Positions 42,782 through 52,429 of a stretch of 64,000 nt of DNA are shown here, piece after piece (position 1 is the first letter of the stretch; each line of letters begins with the position of its first letter). Both the position numbers and the translations under genes were made by a program. Origin of the DNA: Oscillospiraceae bacterium (lineage in GTDB: Bacteria > Bacillota > Clostridia > Oscillospirales > Ruminococcaceae); contig JAGAKZ010000029.1 of assembly GCA_017848115.1 (NCBI GenBank), positions 17,316-81,315 on the forward strand. The letters are read 5' to 3'. The notes beneath the pieces are model-generated. The model saw only the letters and a program-made list of their open reading frames with translations. It had not been told where the DNA came from and did no database searches.

Positions 42782-43699
42782 TTGAAAAATATAACAGCAA
42801 CAGATACTGTAGCGGAACGTCCGACTGCGGTAGCACTTGGAATATTTGACGGTGTTCACCTTGGTCACAGGGCGATATTTGATAAAGTAAAAGAGTATGA
42901 AAAACAGGGGCTTTCTCCGGCTGTATTTACATTTAAAACAGAAAGTATTTCTGTAAAACACGGAAAAAAGTACAGCTATATTTATACCAGCAATACAAAA
43001 ATGAAGATTTTTGAGAGTATGGGTATAGAATATGTATATGCGCCTGATTTTTCACAGCTTAAAGGTTTGTCGTGCGAGGAATTTGTCAGAGATATACTTG
43101 TAAAAAAGATGAATGCCTCAGCAGTTGTCTGCGGACCTAAGTTCAGATTTGGAAAAGGTGCGGCAGGCGGTGTGGACGAGCTTTTTGCAATGGGTAAAAA
43201 ATACGGTTTTGACGTGGGATATGTTGAACCGGTTTATATAGATAATTCAGTAGTGTCATCATCAGCTGTAAAAGAGTTTCTCTCAAGGTCGGATATAGCA
43301 GGTGCGGAGCGCTTTCTCGGACACGGATACACGATAGAAGGCAGAGTGTGCGAGGGAAATCGTATAGGAAGGACGATAGACTTTCCTACGATAAATCAGT
43401 ACTTCGATAAAAATCAGCTGATACCGCAATACGGTGTGTATTCTTCTGTAACATATATCGATGGCAGAGAGTACCTGTCTGTTACAAATATAGGCGTAAA
43501 ACCTACAGTTGACAGCAGTGGTATCCCGCTTGCGGAAACTCACATTTTAGGTTACAGCGGAAATCTTTATGATAAAGAAATGACAGTAAGACTTACAGAA
43601 TATATACGTGGTGAATGCCGTTTTTCATCTGTAGATGAGCTGAAAAAGCAGATAAAAGCAGACGTTCAGAAGGTAAAGACCACAGGAGGTATAAAATAA
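42782..43699 (+). CDS. ribF: Bifunctional riboflavin kinase/FAD synthetase
   Basis: 305 residues, TTG start with GAGGTG 9 bases before. N-terminal nucleotidyl-transferase part (ALGIFDGVHLGHRAIF, then VVCGPKFRFGKGAAGG) and C-terminal kinase part (GRTIDFPTIN, YGVYSSVTYI, ETHILGYSGNLY). Makes FMN then FAD. Normally follows truB in Firmicutes. Confidence 0.95.
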   Translation: MKNITATDTVAERPTAVALGIFDGVHLGHRAIFDKVKEYEKQGLSPAVFTFKTESISVKHGKKYSYIYTSNTKMKIFESMGIEYVYAPDFSQLKGLSCEEFVRDILVKKMNASAVVCGPKFRFGKGAAGGVDELFAMGKKYGFDVGYVEPVYIDNSVVSSSAVKEFLSRSDIAGAERFLGHGYTIEGRVCEGNRIGRTIDFPTINQYFDKNQLIPQYGVYSSVTYIDGREYLSVTNIGVKPTVDSSGIPLAETHILGYSGNLYDKEMTVRLTEYIRGECRFSSVDELKKQIKADVQKVKTTGGIK

Positions 43700-45355
43700 A
43701 TGGATTTTGAAAAATTAGCAGAACTTCTGTTTCCGGATATAAAAAACACACCGGATTATTATGAAAATCTCTATCCGGCAAGAGAACTTCCCGACAAGGC
43801 AGAAGTAACACGTATAGGACCAAGCCCTACAGGATTTATCCATCTCGGAAATCTTTACAGTGCAATGGCAGGCGAACGTCTTGCACACAGAAGCGGTGGT
43901 GTGTTCTATCTCCGTATCGAAGACACAGATAACAAGCGTAAAGTTGAAGGTGCAGTAGAATCTGTAATTTCTTCGCTTGATTATTTTAATATAAAGTTTG
44001 ACGAAGGTGCAGAAGTTGACCGTCAGGCAGGCAAGACATCATACGGTCCTTTCTATCAGCGTCAGAGAGCGGAAATATATCAGACATTTGTAAAGGATCT
44101 TGTAAAAAAAGGTCTGGCTTATCCTTGTTTCTGCAGTGAAGATGATATAAATGCCATAAGAGAAGTTCAGACAGAGCAGAAGCTTGATATCGGCTACTAT
44201 GGCAAATGGGCAAAATGCCGTGATCTTACTTTTGAAGAGATCGAAAGCAGAATCAAAAACGGCGATCCGTACAGTATGCGTCTGAGATCAGCAGGACAGC
44301 CGGGAAATACAATAAAATTCAAAGATGAAATAATGGGTGAGATAACTCTTCCTGAAAATATTATGGACGTTGTTATCCTCAAATCCGATGGTATACCGAC
44401 ATATCATTTTGCACACGCTGTAGACGATCATCTTATGAGAACTACTACAGTAATAAGAGGTTGTGAATGGCTTCCGTCTGTTCCGACACACGTTGAACTC
44501 TTTAACGTTCTCGGTTTCAGAAGACCGAAGTATGCTCATACAGCACAGCTTATGAAGATAGAGGACGGAAAGAAGAGAAAGCTTTCCAAGAGAAAAGACC
44601 CTGAGCTTTCACTCGGATATTATCGTGAACTCGGATATCACCCTGAAGCAGTAAGAGTATATCTTCTCACTATACTTAACTCAAACTTTGAAGAATGGTA
44701 TCAGAAAAATCAGGGCGTACCGATAGAAGAATTTAAGTTCTCTCTCAATAAAATGGGCGTTTCAGGTATACTTTTCGATTTGCTTAAACTTGATGATATA
44801 AGCGGAACACTCATTTCAAATATGGAAAGAGAAGAAGTTTACGATTATTTCTACAAATGGATGAACGAATACAAGCCTGAGTCTGTACCTGTTTATTTTG
44901 CAGACCCTGAAAAAATGGGTAAGATCATGGATCTTTGCATGGGTATCGGACAGAAGAGAAGACGTAAGGACTTTATAAACTGCATTCAGATGTATGATTT
45001 CCTCTCATATTTCTTTGATGAAATATTTGCGCCTGTTTATGAGTTTGAAAAATATGAAGATATGACTGCTATTATCGAAGAGTTCAAAAACACTTATGAT
45101 TATAACGATGATGCAAGCACATGGTTCTCAAAACTTAAACTTATCGCTGACAAATTTGGCTATGCGTCAGATATGAAGGCGTATAAGCAGGATCCTGAAG
45201 GTTACAAGGGAAATGTAAGTCATGTAGCTGAGATAATAAGAGTAGCTCTTACAGGTAAGAAAAATACACCTGATCTCTGGACTATCATGCAGATACTCGG
45301 TAATGACAGCTGTATGACACGTCTTGACAAGGCTCTTTCATACCTTGGCAAATAA
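43700..45355 (+). CDS. gltX: Glutamate--tRNA ligase
   Basis: 551 residues, class I synthetase. HIGH-type motif GPSPTGFIHLGN near residue 41, ATP loop KRKLSKRKD (KMSKS equivalent) near 294, and an alpha-helical anticodon-binding C-terminus. AGGAGG-like AGGAGGT before the ATG, starting one base after ribF ends. Somewhat longer than the usual 480-500 residues, mostly in the C-terminal half. Confidence 0.93.
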   Translation: MDFEKLAELLFPDIKNTPDYYENLYPARELPDKAEVTRIGPSPTGFIHLGNLYSAMAGERLAHRSGGVFYLRIEDTDNKRKVEGAVESVISSLDYFNIKFDEGAEVDRQAGKTSYGPFYQRQRAEIYQTFVKDLVKKGLAYPCFCSEDDINAIREVQTEQKLDIGYYGKWAKCRDLTFEEIESRIKNGDPYSMRLRSAGQPGNTIKFKDEIMGEITLPENIMDVVILKSDGIPTYHFAHAVDDHLMRTTTVIRGCEWLPSVPTHVELFNVLGFRRPKYAHTAQLMKIEDGKKRKLSKRKDPELSLGYYRELGYHPEAVRVYLLTILNSNFEEWYQKNQGVPIEEFKFSLNKMGVSGILFDLLKLDDISGTLISNMEREEVYDYFYKWMNEYKPESVPVYFADPEKMGKIMDLCMGIGQKRRRKDFINCIQMYDFLSYFFDEIFAPVYEFEKYEDMTAIIEEFKNTYDYNDDASTWFSKLKLIADKFGYASDMKAYKQDPEGYKGNVSHVAEIIRVALTGKKNTPDLWTIMQILGNDSCMTRLDKALSYLGK

Positions 45356-45373
45356 CAATTTCGGAGGACATAT

Positions 45374-47389
45374 ATGGAAAACGATTATAAAAACAAAAAA
45401 TATCAGGAAAGACCCGAATTTCCGAAAAGAGCTGTTATCACAGGTGGTATGCCTTATGGAAATAAGTCACTTCATTTTGGCCATATAGGCGGAGTTTTCG
45501 TTTTTGCAGACGTATTTGCAAGATTTCTCCGTGACAGAATTGGCAAGGAAAATGTAATCTTTGTTTCAGGTACAGACTGTTATGGTTCACCGATAGCAGA
45601 AAGCTACAGAAAGCTTTGCGAGAGCGGTGAATTTGAAGGAACTATAGAAGATTTTGTTGAGAGAAATCATCTCAGACAGAAAAAGACTCTTGAAGACTAC
45701 GATATAAGCACAGATCTTTTCGGTGCTTCAGGTATAGGCCGTGCTTCTGAAATACACAAGGAAGTTTCTTCAAAGGTAATAAACAAACTTTATGAAAACG
45801 GTCATCTTTCAAAGATAACAACTTCTCAGTTCTTTGATGAAAAAGCAGGCGTCTTTTTAAACGGCCGTCAGGTTGTAGGTAAATGTCCTGTTCAGGGTTG
45901 CTGTTCTGAAAAAGGATATGCAGACGAATGTGATCTCGGACATCAGTATATGCCTGAAAACCTTATAGATCCGAAGAGTACGCTTACAGGCGAAACACCT
46001 GTTATGAAAGACGTTGTAAACTGGTACTTCAATCTTACAGAGTACACCGAAATTCTTCAGGAATATATCGACAGGATCAAAAAACAGAAAAATATCAGAC
46101 CGCTTGTTACAAAGACAGTAGAGGAATTTTTGAAACCTCCTGTTATATATATTAAAAATGACTATCTCGAACAGTACGAGAGCATCAAGGGCGATATGCC
46201 TGCTCATGAAATAGAGCTTGAACCGAAAAAGACTTCATTTACTATCATTTTCAAGAAACTTCATGAATGCGACGAAGCTTGTCGTGTTCTTACAGACAAC
46301 GGAATAAACTACAGAACAGGAAAGACTCTTGTTCCTTTCAGACTTACAGGAAATATAGAATGGGGTGTTCCCGCACCTGTTCTCGAAGGTGAAAAGGACC
46401 TCACAATATGGGTATGGCCCGAATCACTCTGGGCACCTATTTCCTTTACTCAGGCTTGTCTTGAACAGCAGGGAAAAGATAAGGCTGACTGGCGTAAGTT
46501 CTGGTGTTCAAAAGATTCACAGGTTTATCAGTTTATCGGTCAGGACAATATCTATTTCTACGGTATAGCAGAAATGGCTATGATACTTGCTTCACAGGGT
46601 AAGGATAATTTAAATTCCGATCCTGCTGACGGACAGATGCAGATGCCGATACTTATGGCAAATAACCATATTCTTTTCCTTGACAAAAAAGCAAGCAGCA
46701 GCGGTAATGTAAAGCCTCCTATGGCAGATGATCTTCTTGACTACTACACAGCAGAACAGCTCAGAATGCATTATCTCGGACTCGGACTCGGACAGAGAAG
46801 TGTAAGCTTCCAGCCAAAGCCTTTTAATCCTGCCGCAAATCCCGATGATGCCGATCCGGTACTCAAAGACGGTTTCCTTCTTTCAAACGTATTCAACAGA
46901 ATAATCCGTACATGTTTCTACACAGTTCAGAAACACTATGACGGCGTTATGCCTCAGGGCGATGTTGACGCCGACATACTCGAAGCTGCAAAGAAAGCTG
47001 TACTTGATTATGAAAGATTTATGTACAGATTTGAGTTCCATCAGGCGACTTATGTACTTGACACTTATATCAGAAAAGCAAGCAAGTACATGGTAAAAAA
47101 TCTCGGTGATGCAGACAAGACTGAAAATGATGAGCTCAGAAGAAAGACACTTGTAAACGTGTTCCATATCATCAGAACAGCCGCAGTTCTTCTTCACCCG
47201 ATGGCACCAAACGGCACAGAAATGATTCTCGAATATCTCGGACTTGACGAAAGTTTCTGGAGCTGGGACAGAATATTTGATACCATCGCAGATTTCACAG
47301 GCGGAAAAGAACACAAACTCAAGTTCCTTGAACCAAGAGTAGACTTCTTTAAACGTCACCCAAGTCAGTTTGCACAGGGCGATGAATAA
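45374..47389 (+). CDS. MetRS-like class I aminoacyl-tRNA synthetase with degenerate KMSKS
   Basis: 671 residues. MetRS fold: ITGGMPYGNKSLHFGHIGG with HIGH as HFGH near 34, a zinc-knob region (CPVQGCC, DECDLGH), the helical anticodon-binding domain, and GQDNIYFYG. The KMSKS loop reads LDKKASSSG near 438, so the second catalytic Lys is replaced. An insertion of about 70 residues (near 260-330) precedes GNIEWGVPAP. No C-terminal tRNA-binding domain is seen. It follows gltX by 18 bases and ends the operon. It may be the cell's MetRS of an odd type, or a paralogue with a changed role. Confidence 0.8.
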   Translation: MENDYKNKKYQERPEFPKRAVITGGMPYGNKSLHFGHIGGVFVFADVFARFLRDRIGKENVIFVSGTDCYGSPIAESYRKLCESGEFEGTIEDFVERNHLRQKKTLEDYDISTDLFGASGIGRASEIHKEVSSKVINKLYENGHLSKITTSQFFDEKAGVFLNGRQVVGKCPVQGCCSEKGYADECDLGHQYMPENLIDPKSTLTGETPVMKDVVNWYFNLTEYTEILQEYIDRIKKQKNIRPLVTKTVEEFLKPPVIYIKNDYLEQYESIKGDMPAHEIELEPKKTSFTIIFKKLHECDEACRVLTDNGINYRTGKTLVPFRLTGNIEWGVPAPVLEGEKDLTIWVWPESLWAPISFTQACLEQQGKDKADWRKFWCSKDSQVYQFIGQDNIYFYGIAEMAMILASQGKDNLNSDPADGQMQMPILMANNHILFLDKKASSSGNVKPPMADDLLDYYTAEQLRMHYLGLGLGQRSVSFQPKPFNPAANPDDADPVLKDGFLLSNVFNRIIRTCFYTVQKHYDGVMPQGDVDADILEAAKKAVLDYERFMYRFEFHQATYVLDTYIRKASKYMVKNLGDADKTENDELRRKTLVNVFHIIRTAAVLLHPMAPNGTEMILEYLGLDESFWSWDRIFDTIADFTGGKEHKLKFLEPRVDFFKRHPSQFAQGDE

Positions 47390-47413
47390 GAGTTTTTAAA
47401 ATATAATAAAAAT

Positions 47414-47455
47414 AAGCCTTTGCCTTGTTATGTAAAAGTGATAAGGCGAGGGCTT
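47414..47455 (+). terminator. Terminator ending the rimP-metRS operon (element R1)
   Basis: AAGCCTTTGCCTT (47414-47426) with AAGGCGAGGGCTT (47443-47455), few mismatches, then TGTTTATA. Related to 49952-49995. Confidence 0.8.
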
Positions 47456-47478
47456 TGTTTATATGTTTTGGCATACAG

Positions 47479-47507
47479 TTGCAAATTAAAGTAAAATCTG
47501 ATAAAAT
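47479..47507 (+). promoter_or_regulatory. Promoter of second AAA-ATPase gene (element R1)
   Basis: -35 TTGCAA (47479-47484), 17-base spacer, -10 TAAAAT (47502-47507). Its spacer and -10 share AAAATCTGATAAAATAAAA with the promoter at 50020-50048. Confidence 0.75.
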
Positions 47508-47554
47508 AAAAATGATTGTTATGTAGTTTTAGTATTGAAGGGAGAGTGAATTTT

Positions 47555-49243
47555 GTGTTAAAAAAACCTGTACCAATCGGATATGAAGATTTTAAGGAGT
47601 TGCTTGACAGAGGTTGCTATTATGTTGACAAGACAGGTCTTATAAAGGAAATGATCGATACACAGGCCAAAGTTTTATTATTTACAAGGCCAAGGCGTTT
47701 CGGAAAGACGTTAAACCAGTCTATGATAAAATATTTTTTTGAAAAAACCAAAGAAGATAATGCGGTACTTTTCAATGATCTTGAGATATCCGGATATGAC
47801 GGAAAATATATGTCTTATCAGGGCAAATATCCTGTTATTTCTATATCATTGAAGTCGTTGAAACATTCTTCTCTTAAAGATGTGTATAAGGCTTTTGAGG
47901 TTATCGTTTCTGATGAATTTAAAAGACATATATCTTTGCTCGACAGCCCTCTGTTACTTGACAATGATAAAAAAACGATAAAGAAAATTATAGATATGAA
48001 TGCTGATAGTGTCGATGTAAAATTTTCTTTGGGATTTTTGTCCGAGTGCCTTTATAAAGCTTATGAAAAAAAAGTAATTGTTCTGATCAATGAATATGAT
48101 GTGCCTCTGGAAAATGCACATTTTAATAATTTTTATCCGCAGGTTGTTGATCTGATACGTGGTTGTTTTGAAAAAGTACTCAAAACAAATACAAGTCTTC
48201 ATATGGCAGTTCTGACCGGTTGTCTGAGAGTATCAAAGGAAAGTATATTTACAGGGCTTAACAATCTTGATATATATGATGTAACAGATGAGCCTTTTTC
48301 AAAGTATTTCGGTTTTACTAATGATGAGGTAGAAAGTATGCTTTGTTATTATGATAAAAAAGATATACATGATGTGATAAGACAGTGGTACAACGGATAT
48401 TTATTTGGAGTTACAGAAATGTACAATCCTTACAGCGTTACTAAAGCGGTAAATAATGCGGTTCGTTCCTCCAGGTTTATTCCGGAAGCTTACTGGACAA
48501 ATACAAGCAGTAACAGTATAGTCAGGGATTTTATTCTGCATTGCAATGATGATATCAGACATGAACTTGAACAACTTGTAAACGGCGGTATTGTATACAA
48601 GAAAATATATAAGGATCTGACCTATGATGATCTTGGAACTTCCGATGATCCGGACTCGATGAATTCGGAACAGATATGGAGTCATTTGCTTTATACGGGA
48701 TATTTAAAACAGAGATATAATTTTGAAAAAAGTCTGTACGAATTGCAGTTGCCAGATTGTGAAGTAAAAGAAGCGTATACAAAGATTATTAATGAAGTGT
48801 TCGAGTATAAGCTGAAAACAACTTCAAGAGATGAGCTTTTTCGTGCGGTACTCGAAGGCGATGCAGAGCAGATTGAGTTGATTTTCAAGAGGTGGATTTA
48901 TAAATCAATAAGTTACCATGATAATAAGGAAGATTTTTATGATGGTGTAATGCTTGGTTTGCTTTCGGGATTTGACGGATATAAGGTAAAGTCTAATCGT
49001 GAATCCGGAGACGGAAGATTTGATATCGTAATGTATGATGCAATGATGCAGAGTGTCGGAATAATATTTGAGTTCAAATTTACAGATGATATGAAAAAGC
49101 TTCCGGATAAATGCAGAGAAGCTTTGGAACAGATCGAGAAAAATAAGTATGAAACAGAACTTGAAGATCTTGGCGTAAAAAAAGTTATCAGATATGGTAT
49201 TGCTTTTTGCAAAAAGGTGTGCAAAGTAAGTGTTGCAAAATAA
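47555..49243 (+). CDS. AAA-ATPase-like protein with PD-(D/E)XK nuclease domain
   Basis: 562 residues from GTG 47555, chosen because GGGAGA lies 9 bases before it. N-terminal part IGYEDFKELLDRGCYYVDKTG, P-loop RPRRFGKTLNQ, Walker B VIVLINEYD in which Asp is changed to Asn, WYNGYLFGVTEMYNPYSV. C-terminal nuclease-like domain: GRFDIVMYD, then IIFEFKFTDD (E-x-K motif) near 510-520. The family is abundant in gut Firmicutes and Bacteroidetes; function unsettled, defence or mobile-element roles are suggested. Paralogue of 33771-34901. Lies with the next gene between two related promoter-terminator elements. Confidence 0.85.
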   Translation: MLKKPVPIGYEDFKELLDRGCYYVDKTGLIKEMIDTQAKVLLFTRPRRFGKTLNQSMIKYFFEKTKEDNAVLFNDLEISGYDGKYMSYQGKYPVISISLKSLKHSSLKDVYKAFEVIVSDEFKRHISLLDSPLLLDNDKKTIKKIIDMNADSVDVKFSLGFLSECLYKAYEKKVIVLINEYDVPLENAHFNNFYPQVVDLIRGCFEKVLKTNTSLHMAVLTGCLRVSKESIFTGLNNLDIYDVTDEPFSKYFGFTNDEVESMLCYYDKKDIHDVIRQWYNGYLFGVTEMYNPYSVTKAVNNAVRSSRFIPEAYWTNTSSNSIVRDFILHCNDDIRHELEQLVNGGIVYKKIYKDLTYDDLGTSDDPDSMNSEQIWSHLLYTGYLKQRYNFEKSLYELQLPDCEVKEAYTKIINEVFEYKLKTTSRDELFRAVLEGDAEQIELIFKRWIYKSISYHDNKEDFYDGVMLGLLSGFDGYKVKSNRESGDGRFDIVMYDAMMQSVGIIFEFKFTDDMKKLPDKCREALEQIEKNKYETELEDLGVKKVIRYGIAFCKKVCKVSVAK

Positions 49244-49287
49244 GGTGAAATGATTGAATAGATTATTGGTACAGAGATGGTGAATGT

Positions 49288-49293
49288 TATAAT
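49288..49293 (+). promoter_or_regulatory. Possible promoter of zinc-ribbon gene
   Basis: -10 TATAAT (49288-49293) with TTGGTA 16 bases upstream (49266-49271). The start codon is only about 20 bases beyond, so the leader would be very short. Confidence 0.5.
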
Positions 49294-49313
49294 TATTCAT
49301 TTGCGGGATAAAG

Positions 49314-49943
49314 ATGATGAGAAATAATATAATCAAAAGATGTCCGTGGTGTGGCTCAGAAGTTGAAAAGCTTGGACTAAGAACTCAAACTATAAAGAAA
49401 TGCCCTGAATGCGGAAAAAAATATACATACGGAGGTAGTGGATTCGGAGATAGTAATGCAGAAAAATACATAAAAATTGCATTACTTGTATTCAGTGTAT
49501 TCTGCTTGTATTTAAGTGTATATTGCAAAATATTTTTGGTGGTTATGATTTTATCATTAATAGCGGTGTTTACGCTCAATTTAAATGAAATCAATTATCA
49601 AAGATATGATGATCCGGATATGTATAAGTATAAAAAGTATATATCTACAATTCGATTTGCCCAGGATTATACGGAAAAAGAAATTAAAATACTGCTGAGC
49701 AATTGTAGTATTTTCCCGATTTGTTTTATTGATGATAATCGACAAGCAATTTCAAACGACATTTGTATTTTCGTAGAAGAAGCGAATAAACTGCCTGATA
49801 ATTCATATGAATGTATATTTTCTTTTTTGCCGTTATCTGAAACTAAATATAACATTAATGAATTTAATTTCAAATTTATTTGTTATGATAATAGAAAAAT
49901 AATAGGGGAAGGAATTGTATTAAAAGAGAGCACAAAATTTTAA
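49314..49943 (+). CDS. Zinc-ribbon membrane protein of unknown function
   Basis: 209 residues. N-terminal zinc ribbon with two CxxC pairs (RCPWCGSEV, KCPECGKKY), then two membrane helices near 53-85, and a cytosolic C-terminal domain of about 115 residues with a beta-rich pattern (FICYDNRKIIGEGIVL). ATG 49314 or 49317 could both start; no good ribosome site is seen. I do not recognise a family for the C-terminal part. Base composition is more AT-rich than in the neighbouring operon, which with its flanks suggests a mobile or accessory origin. Confidence 0.6.
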   Translation: MMRNNIIKRCPWCGSEVEKLGLRTQTIKKCPECGKKYTYGGSGFGDSNAEKYIKIALLVFSVFCLYLSVYCKIFLVVMILSLIAVFTLNLNEINYQRYDDPDMYKYKKYISTIRFAQDYTEKEIKILLSNCSIFPICFIDDNRQAISNDICIFVEEANKLPDNSYECIFSFLPLSETKYNINEFNFKFICYDNRKIIGEGIVLKESTKF

Positions 49944-49951
49944 AAAATCAT

Positions 49952-49995
49952 CCCTTGCCTTGTCACGAAAAAAGTGATAACGCAAGGGTTTTTTT
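49952..49995 (+). terminator. Terminator after zinc-ribbon gene (element R2)
   Basis: CCCTTGC (49952-49958)/GCAAGGG (49982-49988) with inner TGTCAC/GTGATA pairing and U7 after. Sequence related to the terminator at 47414-47455. Confidence 0.88.
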
Positions 49996-50019
49996 ATACA
50001 TACCTTGAATAAAGTCTTG

Positions 50020-50048
50020 TTGTAAATTAACACAAAATCTGATAAAAT
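50020..50048 (+). promoter_or_regulatory. Promoter of third two-component system (element R2)
   Basis: -35 TTGTAA (50020-50025), 17-base spacer, -10 TAAAAT (50043-50048). Leader of about 80 bases. Confidence 0.75.
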
Positions 50049-50136
50049 AAAAGAAATAACGAAAAAACTCAGTGAGGATACAGAAACGATACATCTATAT
50101 GGTATCATGATTACATAAAGGGAATGAGGTTTAAAA

Positions 50137-50814
50137 ATGGCTTACAGAATACTTTTGGTTGAGGACGACACTTCGATATGTGAAGTAATATCTGATTATT
50201 TCAACAGCATGAGCGGAGGTTCTATGGAACTTATCATATCAAATGACGGCAGTGACGGTCTAGAGAAGATAAATAATGATAAATTTGACCTTATTCTGCT
50301 TGATGTGATGTTGCCGGGAATAGACGGATTTTCGGTTTGTCGTGAACTCAGAAGGAAAAGTAACACACCGCTTATATTTATTACAGCAAGGACAAGAGAG
50401 GAGGATATTTTATACGGTTATGAACTGGGGTGTGATGACTATATCACAAAACCTTTCAGACTTTCCGAGTTTTATGCCAAAGTAAATGCCATGTTAAGAC
50501 GCACTACAGGTATAGATACAGTGAGCAGACTTATTTGCGGAAAAATAAGCCTTGATCCTCATGCTCTTACTGTTTTTTCAGATAAAACCGAAGTAGAGCT
50601 TCCGCCGAAGGAATTTGCTCTGTTAAGATATCTTCTGGAAAATAAAAACAGAGTAGTAGACAGAGATACACTACTTAATAAGATATGGGGCTATGACTAT
50701 TTTGGAAATGACAGAGTTGTGGACAATCATATAAAAAAGTTACGCAAAGCTCTCGGTGAATGCGGAAGACAGATAAAAACAGTCATTAAAAGAGGTTATA
50801 AGCTCACCGAATAG
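50137..50814 (+). CDS. OmpR-family response regulator
   Basis: 225 residues. Receiver domain with Glu9-Asp10-Asp11, phospho-acceptor Asp56 (LLDVMLPG), Lys in TKPFRLSE, winged-helix domain ending IKTVIKRGYKL. Ribosome site GGGAATGAGG region 10-20 bases before ATG. Kinase follows 13 bases later. No ABC transporter gene is adjacent, unlike the two earlier systems. Confidence 0.92.
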   Translation: MAYRILLVEDDTSICEVISDYFNSMSGGSMELIISNDGSDGLEKINNDKFDLILLDVMLPGIDGFSVCRELRRKSNTPLIFITARTREEDILYGYELGCDDYITKPFRLSEFYAKVNAMLRRTTGIDTVSRLICGKISLDPHALTVFSDKTEVELPPKEFALLRYLLENKNRVVDRDTLLNKIWGYDYFGNDRVVDNHIKKLRKALGECGRQIKTVIKRGYKLTE

Positions 50815-50827
50815 GAGGAGATATATA

Positions 50828-52375
50828 GTGGCAAAAACAAAATTTTCAAAGTTTTTTATAAAAAAATTTATCCGTGTATTTTTATTTGTTATGATAATAT
50901 ATGCAATAATTACAGGTGCAGTTATTATAATGTTTAAGCTGATGAATGAAAGTTTTGTTACAAATGAGAGTCTGAACATATCAAGTGCGATAAGAGACGC
51001 TGAAAATAAAAATGAATATTTGAGAAATAATGCATATGAATTTTTTTCGTGTACGTGTAGTGATGATTTTGCAAATAGTCAGGTTGGAAAAGAACAATAT
51101 GTGGCAGTTACTGTTGACGACAGAGTTATTACTTTCGGAGAATTTTCATGTCTTGTTTTATTTAGGGAGAATGAAGATGAGAAAAAGACTGCTTTTTATA
51201 AGATAACCAATGAAGAGATAGTAGCACAGATAAAGGATTATTATGTTAAAGGCTATGATATTGAGATATCGGGGCTTTACTATAATAAAAATGATGGCAG
51301 TTGCATACCACAGACTCTGAATTTTTTTGAAGTTGACAGGAAAACTTATAAAAGAAGTGATTTTTGTTATAAAACAGTTGATTATGCTCCCGAAAATGCT
51401 GAAAACTATATCTATACAAATAATAATGCAAAAATTATTTCGAATGGTGCTACAGAAAACAATGAAACTTTTAAAGCATTAAAACAATGGGTAAATACTG
51501 CAACTGATTCTCCCGATATTTCAAAAATAAAAGGTGATGTCTATACAGATATGAGAACTTTTGAAACTGATAATGGTTTGCTGAAAGTTTATTTTTTATC
51601 TTCGTATGATGTTATATCTCAAATAGGCAGAGCGATAATTTATTATCTGATAGTCTGCATAATTATTTCAGTCGTTATTGCATTTGTGTGGTCAAAGATT
51701 TTATATACCGGATATTCGGCTAAGTATGATTTTGACAGCTATCGTGTAAATCTGACAAATGCACTCGCACACGACCTTAAAACTCCGCTTACAGCAGTTT
51801 TAGGATATGCAGAGAATATATCATCAAAAACAAATCCCGAGAAAAACGACTATTATGTGACTTCTATCATAAACAGTGCCACATATATGAATGATATAAT
51901 AGAAAGCACACTGGAGTTTTCAAAAGCAGAAAGTATAAAAAGCGTTGTTTGTGAAAGTGTGGATATAAGAGAGTGCTTTAAGGAACAGTCAGATATTTTA
52001 TGGGCTGATTTTTTGAAAAATAACATAGAACTTAAAGTTAGCGGAGATGGAAAAATTTCTGCCGATAAGAGAATGCTTAGCAGAGCAGTGTACAATATTT
52101 TGCTGAATTGTCTGAAATTTTCCGACAAGGAAAGTGAAGTTGAGATAAAAATATCTGATAAGGAATTTTCGGTTAGCAATAAGTACTCGTATGACATAAA
52201 AAAATCAGCATCTGAACTCTGTATGCCGTATGTAAAGGGCGATGACAGCCGAACAGGCAGTAAGGGCAGTGGACTGGGACTTTCCATAGTAAAAAGTATA
52301 TGTGATGTTCATGGATTTAAACTGGATATAACTTTAAAAGATAGCGTTTTTTCTGTAACGGTGCAGGAAAAATAG
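50828..52375 (+). CDS. Sensor histidine kinase with external sensor domain
   Basis: 515 residues. Membrane helix at 13-37, an external domain of about 220 residues, second helix near 263-287, then HisKA with His in NALAHDLKTPLTAV near 314 and an ATPase domain with N box (YNILLNCLKFSD) and G2 GSGLGLSIVKSIC. The G1 box is poorly conserved. GGAGGAG before the GTG start. Partner of the regulator just upstream; signal unknown. Confidence 0.9.
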   Translation: MAKTKFSKFFIKKFIRVFLFVMIIYAIITGAVIIMFKLMNESFVTNESLNISSAIRDAENKNEYLRNNAYEFFSCTCSDDFANSQVGKEQYVAVTVDDRVITFGEFSCLVLFRENEDEKKTAFYKITNEEIVAQIKDYYVKGYDIEISGLYYNKNDGSCIPQTLNFFEVDRKTYKRSDFCYKTVDYAPENAENYIYTNNNAKIISNGATENNETFKALKQWVNTATDSPDISKIKGDVYTDMRTFETDNGLLKVYFLSSYDVISQIGRAIIYYLIVCIIISVVIAFVWSKILYTGYSAKYDFDSYRVNLTNALAHDLKTPLTAVLGYAENISSKTNPEKNDYYVTSIINSATYMNDIIESTLEFSKAESIKSVVCESVDIRECFKEQSDILWADFLKNNIELKVSGDGKISADKRMLSRAVYNILLNCLKFSDKESEVEIKISDKEFSVSNKYSYDIKKSASELCMPYVKGDDSRTGSKGSGLGLSIVKSICDVHGFKLDITLKDSVFSVTVQEK

Positions 52376-52429
52376 GTAGTAGAATAAAGATAATAAATAG
52401 ATACGAATACATAAAGAGGAATGAGAAAA

